Shown here: piece after piece, positions 47,690 through 55,204 of the stretch
How the letters are laid out: every line of letters begins with the position of its first letter
Position numbering within the stretch: position 1 is the first letter of the stretch
Made by a program: the position numbers and the translations under genes
Assembly (NCBI RefSeq): GCF_014199595.1
Contig: NZ_JACHNX010000010.1
Span: 1 to 64,000 of the forward strand
DNA from: Sphingomonas yabuuchiae
GTDB taxonomy: Bacteria; Pseudomonadota; Alphaproteobacteria; Sphingomonadales; Sphingomonadaceae
DNA: 64,000 nt
Direction: 5' to 3'
Notes under the pieces: model-generated
What the model saw: only the letters and a program-made list of their open reading frames with translations
What the model was told of the DNA's origin: nothing
Database searches by the model: none

Positions 47690-48621
47690 GTTCTTCCTCC
47701 TCCTGGCACGACAAGCTGCTCGGCGGTTTCCGTCGCACCTCGGACCGGCTGGTCGGCAATCTGGCGGGCCTGGGCACCGCGCGGCTCGACGAGGGCACGC
47801 TGGACGAGATCGAGGAAGCGCTGATCGCCTCCGACCTCGGCCCCGAAACGGCGGGTCATATCCGCACCCGCCTGGCCGAGGGCAGCTTCGAGCGGAACAT
47901 GGAGGATCTCGGCATTCGCCTGGTCGTGGCCGAGGAAGTCGAGAAGGCACTGGCCAAGGTCGCCACCCCGCTGGAGATCGACGCCTTTCCCCGGCCGCAG
48001 GTGATCCTGGTCATCGGCGTCAACGGGTCGGGCAAGACGACGACCATCGCCAAGCTGGCGCATCTGTTCATGGAGCAGGATTATGGCGTGATGCTGGCAG
48101 CGGGCGACACCTTTCGCGCCGCCGCCATCGGCCAGCTCGCCACCTGGGCCGAGCGGGTCGGCGTACCGATCGTCTCGGGCAAGGAAGGCGGCGACGCCGC
48201 GGGCATCGTCTATGAGGCGGTGAAGCAGGCGACCGCCACCGGCATCGACGTGCTGATCGTCGACACCGCCGGGCGCCTCCAGAATAAGCGCGAGCTGATG
48301 GACGAGCTGTCCAAGATCCGCCGCGTGCTCGGTCGCCTGAACCCCGAGGCGCCGCATGACATATTGCTGGTGCTCGACGCCACCACCGGCCAGAACGCGC
48401 TCAACCAGATCGAGGTGTTCAAGGACGTGGCGGGCGTCACCGGCCTGGTCATGACCAAGCTGGACGGCACCGCGCGCGGCGGCGTGCTGGTCGCGGCGGC
48501 GGAGAAATACGGCCTGCCCATCCACGCCATCGGTGTCGGCGAAGGCATGACCGACCTGCGCCCCTTCGACGCCAACGAAGTCAGCCGGATCATCGCGGGC
48601 ATCGAGGGGGGCCGCAAATGA
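47686..48621 (+). CDS. ftsY: SRP receptor FtsY
   Basis: A 311-residue GTPase. The N domain (LDEGTLDEIEEALIASDLG) is followed by LVIGVNGSGKTTTIAKLAHLF (G1), AGDTFRAAAIGQL, DTAGRLQNKRELMDEL (G3) and TKLDGTARGG (G4). It receives the Ffh-ribosome complex at the membrane. It lacks the long acidic A-domain of E. coli. Overlaps both neighbours by 4 nt (ATGA). Confidence 0.97.
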   Translation: MSSSSSWHDKLLGGFRRTSDRLVGNLAGLGTARLDEGTLDEIEEALIASDLGPETAGHIRTRLAEGSFERNMEDLGIRLVVAEEVEKALAKVATPLEIDAFPRPQVILVIGVNGSGKTTTIAKLAHLFMEQDYGVMLAAGDTFRAAAIGQLATWAERVGVPIVSGKEGGDAAGIVYEAVKQATATGIDVLIVDTAGRLQNKRELMDELSKIRRVLGRLNPEAPHDILLVLDATTGQNALNQIEVFKDVAGVTGLVMTKLDGTARGGVLVAAAEKYGLPIHAIGVGEGMTDLRPFDANEVSRIIAGIEGGRK

Positions 48622-49232
48622 GCGTGCCCCAGAAGGAAGCCAGCGCAGGGTTGAAGGCGGGCATCGAGTACGGCCCGCTGATCCTGTTCTTTGCGGTCAA
48701 TTTCCTGGCGCCGATCGGCCCGCTGACCCGCGTGCTGGTCGCAACCGGTGTCTTCATGGCCGCGACCGTGGTGGCGATGATCGTCAGCAAGGTGAAGCTC
48801 GGTCGCATCTCCCCGATGCTGTGGCTGTCGGGCGTGCTGGTCGTCGTGTTCGGCGGCCTGACCCTGTATTTCCACGACGAGCGCTTCATCAAGATGAAGC
48901 CGACCATCGTCTATGCGATGTTCTCCGCGCTGCTGTTCTTCGGGCTGGCGACCGGACGGCCGCTGATCCAGATGGTGCTGGGCAATGTCTATCCGGGGCT
49001 GACCGAGTTGGGCTGGCGCAAGCTGACGCGCAACTGGGCCTGTTTCTTCGCCTTCATGGCGGTGCTGAACGAAGCGGTGTGGCGTAATTCGACCTGGGAT
49101 TTCTGGGTCGGCTTCAAGCTGTGGGGCGCGATGCCGCTGACCATCGCCTTTGCGATCGCGAATATTCCGATGCTGTTGCGGCATGGGCTGAATGCGGAAG
49201 GCGCGAAGGTCGACGAACCGCCGGTGGAATAA
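48618..49232 (+). CDS. Inner-membrane protein YciB/IspZ (septation protein A family)
   Basis: A 204-residue protein with about five TM segments: YGPLILFFAVNFLAPIG, RVLVATGVFMAATVVAMIV, MLWLSGVLVVVFGGLTLYFHDERFIKMKPTIVYAMFSALLFFG. 'DERFIKMKPT' and 'GLTELGWRKLTRNWACFFAFMAVLNE' are the family motifs. It is implicated in cell-envelope synthesis. Last gene of mtaB-ftsY-ispZ. Confidence 0.93.
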   Translation: MSVPQKEASAGLKAGIEYGPLILFFAVNFLAPIGPLTRVLVATGVFMAATVVAMIVSKVKLGRISPMLWLSGVLVVVFGGLTLYFHDERFIKMKPTIVYAMFSALLFFGLATGRPLIQMVLGNVYPGLTELGWRKLTRNWACFFAFMAVLNEAVWRNSTWDFWVGFKLWGAMPLTIAFAIANIPMLLRHGLNAEGAKVDEPPVE

Positions 49233-49238
49233 ACTCCA

Positions 49239-49359
49239 ATTCCTCCCCTGTAAGGGGAGGGGGACCAGCGAAGCTGGTGGAGGGGTGTAACCGCTCTCGA
49301 TAGGGCGACACCCCTCCGTCAGGCCTTCGGCCTGCCACCTCCCCTGCAAGGGGAGGAAT
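49239..49359. repeat. Palindromic repeat element (about 120 bp), copy 2
   Basis: ATTCCTCCCCTGTAAGGGGAGG at the left and CCTCCCCTGCAAGGGGAGG-AAT at the right are terminal inverted repeats. The inside carries GGGACCAGCGAAGCTGGTGG and ACACCCCTCCGTCAGGC, matching copy 1 at 9567-9685 in order and orientation. Confidence 0.87.
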
Positions 49360-49370
49360 AAGAATAGAAA

Positions 49371-49405
49371 AAAGGGCGGCTCCAGTGGAGCCGCCCTTTC
49401 CCTTA
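49371..49405 (-). terminator. Bidirectional terminator between ispZ and sodB
   Basis: AAAGGGCGGCTCCA (49371-49384) and TGGAGCCGCCCTTT (49386-49399) are perfect arms around one base. On the minus strand the tail is TTTTTTCTATT, serving sodB; on the plus strand the T-tract is shorter. Confidence 0.88.
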
Positions 49406-49428
49406 TCCGAAACGGATCGGCGTAGGAA

Positions 49429-50040
49429 TTACGCGACCGCCGCCTCGTACCGGCGACCGGCCTCGTCCCAGTTCACGACGTCCCACCAGGCCTTCAGATA
49501 GCCCGGGCGGTCGTTCATGTACGTCAGGTAATAGGCGTGCTCCCACACGTCGTTACCCAGGATCGGCGTGCCCTTGTCGGCGACGACGTCCATCAGGGGG
49601 TTGTCCTGGTTCGGGGTCGAGGTGACCTTCAACTTGCCCTCGGCATCCGCGATCACCCAGGCCCAGCCCGAACCGAACTGACCCGCGCCCTTGGTGTTGA
49701 ACTCGTCCTTCAGCTTGTCGAGGCCGCCGAACGCCTCGATCGCCTCGGCCAGCTTGCCCGAAGGCTGGGTCGTGCCGGGCTTGGTCATGATCTTCCAGAA
49801 GAAGTCATGGTTCCAGAAACCGCCGCCATTGTTGCGGACGGCGGCCGGGGCCGACGAGATGTTCGCCAGGATGTCCTCGATCGACTTGCCCTGAAGCGAC
49901 GTGTCGGCTGCCACCGCCTCGTTCAGCTTGTTGGTGTAGGCGGCATGATGCTTGTCATGGTGGAAGGTCATCGTCTCCTTGGAGATGACCGGCTCCAGCG
50001 TGTCATAGTCGTACGGAAGGGGCGGCAGTTCGAAAGCCAT
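49429..50040 (-). CDS. sodB: Superoxide dismutase (Fe/Mn type)
   Basis: A 203-residue enzyme. FELPPLPYDYDTLEPVISKETMTFHHDKHHAAYTNKLN gives the first His ligand; NHDFFWKIM, and DVWEHAYYLTYMNDR give the others. The 'GSGWAWVIAD' and Gln pattern fits iron-type enzymes. It disposes of superoxide in the cytoplasm. ATG 50040 has AAAGGAG 8 nt upstream. Confidence 0.96.
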   Translation of the reverse strand: MAFELPPLPYDYDTLEPVISKETMTFHHDKHHAAYTNKLNEAVAADTSLQGKSIEDILANISSAPAAVRNNGGGFWNHDFFWKIMTKPGTTQPSGKLAEAIEAFGGLDKLKDEFNTKGAGQFGSGWAWVIADAEGKLKVTSTPNQDNPLMDVVADKGTPILGNDVWEHAYYLTYMNDRPGYLKAWWDVVNWDEAGRRYEAAVA

Positions 50041-50106
50041 CGTGATTGCTCCTTTGGGGTTTGCCTGTGGCAACGCCGGGCGCCTCAAATGGCTCCCCGA
50101 ACGCGG

Positions 50107-51153
50107 TTACGCAACCGTTCCGATCAGATCGTGACGACGAAGCGCATGACGAAGCTGATCATAGGACAGGCCCAGCGCCTCGGCCGTGGTCCGCTGGTTG
50201 AAGCGGTTGTCGGCCAGCGCCTTGGTCAGCAATTCCCGCTCGAACCGGGCGACGCGCGACTTGAAGTCGGATGGGCCAACGTCGCAGGCCGCCACCTCGT
50301 CGCCGTCGCTCACCGGCTCGGCGGAGGCGGGCGGATTCCCCTGCTCACTCCGCGCGGCGGCAGGCGACTGGCCCTGCGGGCGATAGGGCGAGCGGAACGG
50401 ATCGATCTCGATCGCATCGACCGGCCCCTCGCGGTCCCAGCGATAGACGGCACGCTCGACCACGTTGCGCAATTCCCGGACATTGCCGGGCCAGCGATGC
50501 TCCATCAGCGCATCGGTCGCCGCCGCCCCGAAGCCGGGCCACTCGTTCCAGCCAATCTCGGCCGCCATGCGCCGCCCGAAATGATTGGCCAGCACCATGA
50601 TATCGCTCTTGCGCGCGCGAAGCGGCGGCAGCGTCACCACCTCGAAGCACAGCCGGTCGAGCAGATCGGCACGAAACTGATGCGCGGCGACCTTGTCGGG
50701 CAAATGCTCGTTGGTCGCCGCCACGATACGCACATCGACCCGCAGGGGCCGTGACGATCCGATCCGCGTCACCTCGCCATATTCCACCGCGCGCAGCAGC
50801 CGGTCCTGCGCCGCCATCGACAACGTGCCCAGCTCGTCGAGGAACAGCGTGCCCCCGCTCGCCTCCTCGAACCGCCCCGCCCGCGCCTTGGTCGCGCCGG
50901 TAAAGGCGCCCGCCTCATGGCCGAACAGCTCGGCCTCGATCAGCGTCTCCGGCAACGCGGCGCAGTTCATGATGACCAAAGGCTGGTCCCAGCGTCCGCT
51001 CAGCCGGTGGAGGCGCTCGGCGACCAGCTCCTTGCCGGTCCCACGCTCGCCGATGACCAGCACGGGACGGTCGAGCGCGGCGGCGCGGCTAGCCCGTTCC
51101 AGCGCGTCCAGAAAGGCCCCCGATTGGCCGATGACCTGACTCGTTCGCTCCAT
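50107..51153 (-). CDS. pspF: Sigma-54-dependent activator PspF
   Basis: A 348-residue AAA+ activator without receiver domain. GERGTGKELVAERLH is Walker A, HEAGAFTGATKAR holds the GAFTGA loop that contacts sigma-54, GGTLFLDELGTL is Walker B, and HRWPGNVRELRNVVERAVY the sensor II region. The C-terminal Fis-type helix-turn-helix is NQRTTAEALGLSYDQLRHALR. It drives the divergent psp operon and is held off by PspA. ATG 51153. Confidence 0.93.
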   Translation of the reverse strand: MERTSQVIGQSGAFLDALERASRAAALDRPVLVIGERGTGKELVAERLHRLSGRWDQPLVIMNCAALPETLIEAELFGHEAGAFTGATKARAGRFEEASGGTLFLDELGTLSMAAQDRLLRAVEYGEVTRIGSSRPLRVDVRIVAATNEHLPDKVAAHQFRADLLDRLCFEVVTLPPLRARKSDIMVLANHFGRRMAAEIGWNEWPGFGAAATDALMEHRWPGNVRELRNVVERAVYRWDREGPVDAIEIDPFRSPYRPQGQSPAAARSEQGNPPASAEPVSDGDEVAACDVGPSDFKSRVARFERELLTKALADNRFNQRTTAEALGLSYDQLRHALRRHDLIGTVA

Positions 51154-51192
51154 TCCCAACAGGTGGCGGATTTTCCCAACGCTTGGCAAGAG

Positions 51193-51222
51193 TGCAATCG
51201 TTGTTTCTCCGCAACTATTGCA
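51193..51222. promoter_or_regulatory. Candidate PspF enhancer (upstream activating sequence)
   Basis: TGCAATCGTTG (51193-51203) and CAACTATTGCA (51212-51222) are inverted arms matching at 10 of 11 positions around TTTCTCCG. It lies about 50 bp before the -24 element and 40 bp upstream of the pspF start, so it could serve both activation of psp and autoregulation. Confidence 0.65.
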
Positions 51223-51253
51223 AAAACCCCTGGATTTCCGCCATTTTTGAAAC

Positions 51254-51269
51254 TGGCACGCCTCCTGCA
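51254..51269 (+). promoter_or_regulatory. Sigma-54 promoter of the psp operon
   Basis: TGGCACGCCTCCTGCA has GG and GC separated by exactly 10 nt, the -24/-12 arrangement recognised by RpoN. It reads toward the 48-residue peptide gene and pspA. Confidence 0.85.
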
Positions 51270-51329
51270 AAGCATCTGGCATCCCGCCGACGAGCGGACC
51301 GAAACAAAAGAATTCAGGGAGTTTCCACC

Positions 51330-51476
51330 ATGTTCGCCACCACCTTCAGCCGCCAGATCGCCGCCATCGCCTGCACCGTCGTGATGAGCGCCACCTGCCT
51401 GATGGGCGCCCTCGCCCCCGCGCATGTCGCCACCAGCACGCCCCCGGTTGCGGCGATCGAGGCACCGACCGCATAA
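51330..51476 (+). CDS. 48-residue exported or membrane peptide leading the psp operon
   Basis: MFATTFSRQIAAIACTVVMS followed by ATCLMGALAPAHVATST and a short Pro/Ala tail. The N-terminal two-thirds is a signal peptide or TM helix; only about 15 residues would remain after cleavage. AGGGA lies 9 nt before ATG 51330. It is the first gene after the sigma-54 promoter and 31 bp before pspA. No family recognised; it may sense or report membrane stress, but that is conjecture. Confidence 0.6.
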   Translation: MFATTFSRQIAAIACTVVMSATCLMGALAPAHVATSTPPVAAIEAPTA

Positions 51477-51507
51477 TCCCCGAATAGCCGCCATCAAGGA
51501 GTATCCG

Positions 51508-52176
51508 ATGGGCATTTTCTCCCGCACCCGCGATATCGTCGCCGCCAATTTCGCCGACCTGCTGGACAAGGCGGAAGACCCCGCGAAGATGATCCGGATG
51601 ATCATCCTCGAAATGGAGGAAACGCTTGTCGAGGTGCGCGCCTCCGCCGCCCGCACGATCGCCGACCAGAAGGAAATCCGCCGCCACATCATGAAGCTGG
51701 ACCAGCTTCAGGACAGCTGGACCGAAAAGGCCGAGCTGGCGCTGTCGAAGGATCGCGAGGACCTGGCCAAGGCCGCGCTGATCGAGCGTCAGAAGGCCGC
51801 CGACATGGCCGACCAGCTGAAGGCCGAAGTCCAGGTGCTCGACGATGCGCTGCGCGCGTCGGAAGAGGACATCGCCAAGCTGCAGAACAAGCTGCGCGAG
51901 GCGCGGACCAAGCAGAATGCGGTCCAGACCCGTCTGGAAAGCGCCAACAACCGCTATCGCTTGCGCGAGATGTGGAACGGCCCGAAGACGCACGATGCGT
52001 TCAGCCGCTTCGACATTCTGGAGCGCAAGGTGGACGAGGCCGAGGGCCGCGCGGAAGCGCTGGGCCTGGGCGCGAACCCCAAGACGCTCGAGGACGAGAT
52101 CGCCGAACTGCGCGCCTCGGACCGGGTCGACGCCGAACTCGCCGCGCTCAAGGCGCGCCTGAACAAGGGGGAGTGA
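51508..52176 (+). CDS. pspA: Phage-shock protein A
   Basis: A 222-residue PspA/IM30 protein. MGIFSRTRDIVAANFADLLDKAEDPAKMIRMIILEMEETLVEVR is the amphipathic start; a long coiled coil follows. It inhibits PspF in resting cells, and binds stressed membranes as oligomers to stop proton leak. ATG 51508 has AAGGAG upstream. pspB starts 1 bp after its stop. Confidence 0.96.
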   Translation: MGIFSRTRDIVAANFADLLDKAEDPAKMIRMIILEMEETLVEVRASAARTIADQKEIRRHIMKLDQLQDSWTEKAELALSKDREDLAKAALIERQKAADMADQLKAEVQVLDDALRASEEDIAKLQNKLREARTKQNAVQTRLESANNRYRLREMWNGPKTHDAFSRFDILERKVDEAEGRAEALGLGANPKTLEDEIAELRASDRVDAELAALKARLNKGE

Positions 52177-52177
52177 G

Positions 52178-52468
52178 ATGGAGGATATCATCACCCCCGG
52201 CATCGCGATCACCACGATCTTCATCGCGCTGCCCTGGCTGATCCTGCACTATATGACGAAGTGGAAGCAGGCGCCCAAGATCACCCATGAGGACGAGCAG
52301 CTGCTCGACGAGCTTCACCTGCTCGCGCGCCGCCTGGAGGATCGGGTGAACACCGTCGAACGGATCGTCGCCGCCGACAATCCCAACTTCAAGCCGGGTC
52401 TTCAGTCCGAATGGCGCCCCGAACCGCGCCTGGGCCAGACCGACTACAGCCTCGATCGGAGGAATTGA
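52178..52468 (+). CDS. pspB: Phage-shock protein B
   Basis: A 96-residue protein: one TM segment (GIAITTIFIALPWLILHYMTKWK), then a coiled coil with LLDELHLLARRLEDRVNTVERIVAAD, as in PspB. It works with PspC as membrane sensor that pulls PspA from PspF. The last 30 residues (NPNFKPGL...) are longer than in E. coli. Coupled to pspC, which starts 1 bp after its stop. Confidence 0.93.
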   Translation: MEDIITPGIAITTIFIALPWLILHYMTKWKQAPKITHEDEQLLDELHLLARRLEDRVNTVERIVAADNPNFKPGLQSEWRPEPRLGQTDYSLDRRN

Positions 52469-52469
52469 G

Positions 52470-52853
52470 ATGACCGCCAGCCGCACCAATTTCTACCTCG
52501 ACAAGCAGAATGCCAAGTTCAAGGGCGTCTGCTCGGGCATCGCCGACTATACCGGCGTCGATGTGATGTGGGTCCGCGTCGCCGCGGTCCTGCTCACCCT
52601 GACCGGGGTCGGCATGCCCTGGGTCCCGCTCGCCTATATGCTGATCGCCTGGATGGCGACGGCCAAGCCGATCGGCCTGTACCAGTCGGACGAGGATGCC
52701 AAGTTCTGGCAGGGCGTGCGCAGCAATCCGCGCCGCTCGACCGCCGAGGTCCGCTCGAAGTTCCGCGATCTCGACCGTCGCCTTGCCGATATCGAGCTGC
52801 ACTATACCAGCCGCAACCGCCAGCTGGCCGACGAGATCGACAGCCTGCGCTGA
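52470..52853 (+). CDS. pspC: Phage-shock protein C
   Basis: A 127-residue protein with the PspC domain FYLDKQNAKFKGVCSGIADYTGVDVMWVRVAAVLLTLTGVGMPWVPLAYMLIAWMATAKP. The C-terminal half is a coiled coil ending RNRQLADEIDSLR. It is the membrane partner of PspB, and sensor of envelope stress. Confidence 0.94.
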   Translation: MTASRTNFYLDKQNAKFKGVCSGIADYTGVDVMWVRVAAVLLTLTGVGMPWVPLAYMLIAWMATAKPIGLYQSDEDAKFWQGVRSNPRRSTAEVRSKFRDLDRRLADIELHYTSRNRQLADEIDSLR

Positions 52854-52894
52854 GACCGCGCTGACACATCAACTATCCTATGGGAGTATGGATT

Positions 52895-53191
52895 ATGGCT
52901 TGGGGAGGACCGGGTTTCGTCCTGGCGATCATCGCAATGTCGACGATCGGTTGGGTCGTCACCACCTGGATCCGTGCGAAGCACGGCTACAGCCTGGAAA
53001 ATGACTGGGGCGGGATGACGCACAAGAGCGACATCGCCGATGGCCGCAAGGTCGAATTGCTGACCGCCGAGAACCAGAAGCTGGTCGGCCAAATTTCTCG
53101 ACTGGAAGAGCGGATCGCGGTGCTGGAGCGCATCGCCACCGACCCCGCCGAGCGGACCGCGCGCGAAATCGACGCGCTGCGCGATCGCTGA
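52895..53191 (+). CDS. PspB-like small membrane protein 1 of the psp cluster
   Basis: About 98 residues: TM segment FVLAIIAMSTIGWVVTTWI, linker, then coiled coil ENQKLVGQISRLEERIAVLERIATDPAERT, ending IDALRDR. The motif RLEERIAVLERIATD mirrors RLEDRVNTVERIVAAD of PspB. ATG 52895 with GGGAG about 9 nt upstream; an ATG at 52880 is possible. First of four such genes in tandem. Not a named family that I recognise beyond the PspB likeness. Confidence 0.75.
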   Translation: MAWGGPGFVLAIIAMSTIGWVVTTWIRAKHGYSLENDWGGMTHKSDIADGRKVELLTAENQKLVGQISRLEERIAVLERIATDPAERTAREIDALRDR

Positions 53192-53203
53192 GGGAGGGGA
53201 TTG

Positions 53204-53491
53204 ATGAACAACATCGCTCTTCTGATCCCCATCATGGGCATCAGCTGCGGCCTGGTCGCCATCATCGGCGGCGTCTTTGTCCGGCCCTGGTTCAAGTATC
53301 GCGAAAAGCAGCTGGCCACCGAAGCCTCGATGGTCGCGGAAAAGGCGGCACAATATGCCGCCCAGACCGAACGGCTCGAACAGCGGGTCCGGGTGCTGGA
53401 GCGGATCATCACCGATCGCGGCCTGGTCCTGAGCGACGAGATCGAAGGCTTGCGCATACCTGGCGAAACGCCCGTCCGCATCGAACACTGA
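53204..53491 (+). CDS. PspB-like small membrane protein 2 of the psp cluster
   Basis: About 95 residues: TM segment IALLIPIMGISCGLVAIIGGVFV, basic linker, coiled coil EKAAQYAAQTERLEQRVRVL then ERIITDRGLVLSDEIEGLR. It has the same ERxxVLERIxTD motif as its neighbours. ATG 53204 follows GGGAGGGG. 12 bp after the previous gene. Confidence 0.75.
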   Translation: MNNIALLIPIMGISCGLVAIIGGVFVRPWFKYREKQLATEASMVAEKAAQYAAQTERLEQRVRVLERIITDRGLVLSDEIEGLRIPGETPVRIEH

Positions 53492-53519
53492 CATAAGTAT
53501 CCAGAGGGGAGTTACCGCT

Positions 53520-53777
53520 ATGTCCGGCGGACAGTTCATGACCGTTCTGATCGTTGCGATCGTCATGGTCGCCAGCATCTTCAAGGCCAAGCATCGCCGT
53601 TCGCCCGGCCTCGACATGGTCGAGCATCTGCGCGGCGACGCCTCGCGCGACACCCAGGCGCTGCGTGCCGAGGTGCAGCAGCTCAAGGAGCGTATCCAGG
53701 TCCTGGAACGCGTCATCACCGACGAACGCAAGAGCATCGATCTCGACCGCGAGATCGAGCGGCTGCGCGACCGTTAA
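53520..53777 (+). CDS. PspB-like small membrane protein 3 of the psp cluster
   Basis: 85 residues: TM segment FMTVLIVAIVMVASIF, basic KAKHRR, coiled coil TQALRAEVQQLKERIQVLER then VITDERKSIDLDREIERLRDR. Same motif again. ATG 53520 has GAGGGGAG upstream. 28 bp after gene 2. Confidence 0.75.
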   Translation: MSGGQFMTVLIVAIVMVASIFKAKHRRSPGLDMVEHLRGDASRDTQALRAEVQQLKERIQVLERVITDERKSIDLDREIERLRDR

Positions 53778-53809
53778 GCCACCATTGATACGGACAGGGA
53801 GCCCGGATC

Positions 53810-54049
53810 ATGACCGACACCAATCTCTACATCGTGATCGCGACCGCCGGCCTGGCCGGCCTGGCGATGATCGTCACCGCAGGCCTGGCGGGCTGGCGCG
53901 GCTGGTTGCAGCTGAAGAACCGGGAGTTCGAACGCAGCCACGACATGCCCTACCCGCCCGCCGCCTCGGCCGCGTCGCGGATCGAGATGGCGGACCTGAA
54001 GGAGCGTATCCGCAAGCTCGAAGCCATCGCCGCCGGGGTCGATCTCTGA
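53810..54049 (+). CDS. Small membrane protein 4 of the psp cluster (PspB-like, short)
   Basis: 79 residues: TM segment LYIVIATAGLAGLAMIVTAGLAGW, linker, short coiled coil MADLKERIRKLEAIAAGVDL. The ERIxxLExI motif is kept but the tail is lost. AGGGAG lies upstream of ATG 53810. It ends 2 bp before the HExxH gene. Confidence 0.72.
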   Translation: MTDTNLYIVIATAGLAGLAMIVTAGLAGWRGWLQLKNREFERSHDMPYPPAASAASRIEMADLKERIRKLEAIAAGVDL

Positions 54050-54051
54050 CC

Positions 54052-54720
54052 ATGACGCGTTTTGCGGCCCTTCGCCGATGGACGACCCGGATCGCCTGTG
54101 GCGGCGCGGTCGTCGTCGCCGGGGTGCTCCATGTCCCCGCCGCGCTCGCCTTTCCCTATCGCGCCGATTTCGGGCGGACGACGGTCCTGTCCGAACAGCC
54201 GATCGATACGGCCGCGATGGGACAGGTGCTTGCCCGTGCCGACGGGTTGCTGGCGGCAAGCCCGCTCTATCGGCCTGGGCTGTCGCGCCAGCTGGTGCTG
54301 ACCGATGGGGGCTGGCGCTGGGACATATTGTCGATCGGAGCACAGGGGTCGATCGCGTTCCGGCGACCCTTCGCCCATGCGCTGATCTTCAACCGCCATT
54401 CGGTGGCGGCGGACCGGGTGACGAACGGCGCGCCACTGGGCGGCGTACGCACCCTGTCGGGCACCATCGCGCACGAAATGACTCACCGGCTGGTCGCCGA
54501 TCATATCGGCGAATGGGCAGCCCTTCGCCTTCCCGCCTGGAAGCGTGAGGGCTATCCGGATTATGTCGCGCGGGAAACCAGCATCCACCCGCAGGACGAG
54601 GCGCTGATCCGCGCGCGCGATCCGCATGCGCGGGTGCTGGCCTATTATGAGGGGCGTCGCCGCGTGGCGGCCGAACTGGCGCGCAATGGCGGATCGGTGG
54701 ACGCCCTGCTCCGGGACTAA
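54052..54720 (+). CDS. Predicted exported zinc metalloprotease (HExxH...E, gluzincin type)
   Basis: A 222-residue protein with a signal peptide or anchor (ACGGAVVVAGVLHVPAALA). SGTIAHEMTHRLVADHIG has HExxH (residues 141-145), and 21 residues on, WKREGYPDYV gives a candidate third ligand Glu (166), the gluzincin pattern. Only 2 bp from the previous psp gene, so in the same transcript. It could process envelope proteins during stress; the substrate is unknown and activity is untested. Confidence 0.72.
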   Translation: MTRFAALRRWTTRIACGGAVVVAGVLHVPAALAFPYRADFGRTTVLSEQPIDTAAMGQVLARADGLLAASPLYRPGLSRQLVLTDGGWRWDILSIGAQGSIAFRRPFAHALIFNRHSVAADRVTNGAPLGGVRTLSGTIAHEMTHRLVADHIGEWAALRLPAWKREGYPDYVARETSIHPQDEALIRARDPHARVLAYYEGRRRVAAELARNGGSVDALLRD

Positions 54721-54775
54721 GCACGCAGGGACTGAACAGTTGTCGTGAAGCGCCGTTCGCGGTAGCGCGAGCGCC

Positions 54776-55177
54776 ATGTCCGATCTTGCCGAAATCCGCG
54801 ACGAATATGAGTTTCTCGACGCCGACGATCGCTATCGCCTGCTGATCGATCTCGGCCGCGCGTTGGAGCCGATGCCCGAGGCGTTGAAGACCGATGCGAC
54901 GCTGGTGCGGGGATGCTCGGCCTCGGTCTGGGTCTATCCGACCAAGGGTGATGCGGAAGGGCTGCACTTTCTGGCGGATTCGAACGCGGCGATCACCAAG
55001 GGGATCATCGCCTTGGTGTTGAAGACGGTGCAGGACAAGACGCCTGCGCAAATCCTGGCGACCGATATCGAGGGCGAACTGGCGCCGTTCGATTTGCGGA
55101 ACCAGTTGAGCTCGAACCGGACGCAGGGGATCCCGAACATGATCGCGCTGATCCGGGAGACTGCTGGGCGGTATTGA
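54776..55177 (+). CDS. sufE: SufE-family cysteine-desulfurase activator
   Basis: A 133-residue protein: EIRDEYEFLDADDRYRLLIDLG, then LVRGCSASVWV with the sulfur-accepting Cys (about 47) and IPNMIALIRETA. It accepts persulfide from SufS for Fe-S cluster assembly. No suf genes are adjacent. Follows the psp cluster after 55 bp and may have its own promoter. Confidence 0.93.
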   Translation: MSDLAEIRDEYEFLDADDRYRLLIDLGRALEPMPEALKTDATLVRGCSASVWVYPTKGDAEGLHFLADSNAAITKGIIALVLKTVQDKTPAQILATDIEGELAPFDLRNQLSSNRTQGIPNMIALIRETAGRY

Positions 55178-55204
55178 GGTTCTGGGTGCGGGCTCGGTGA
55201 GACC

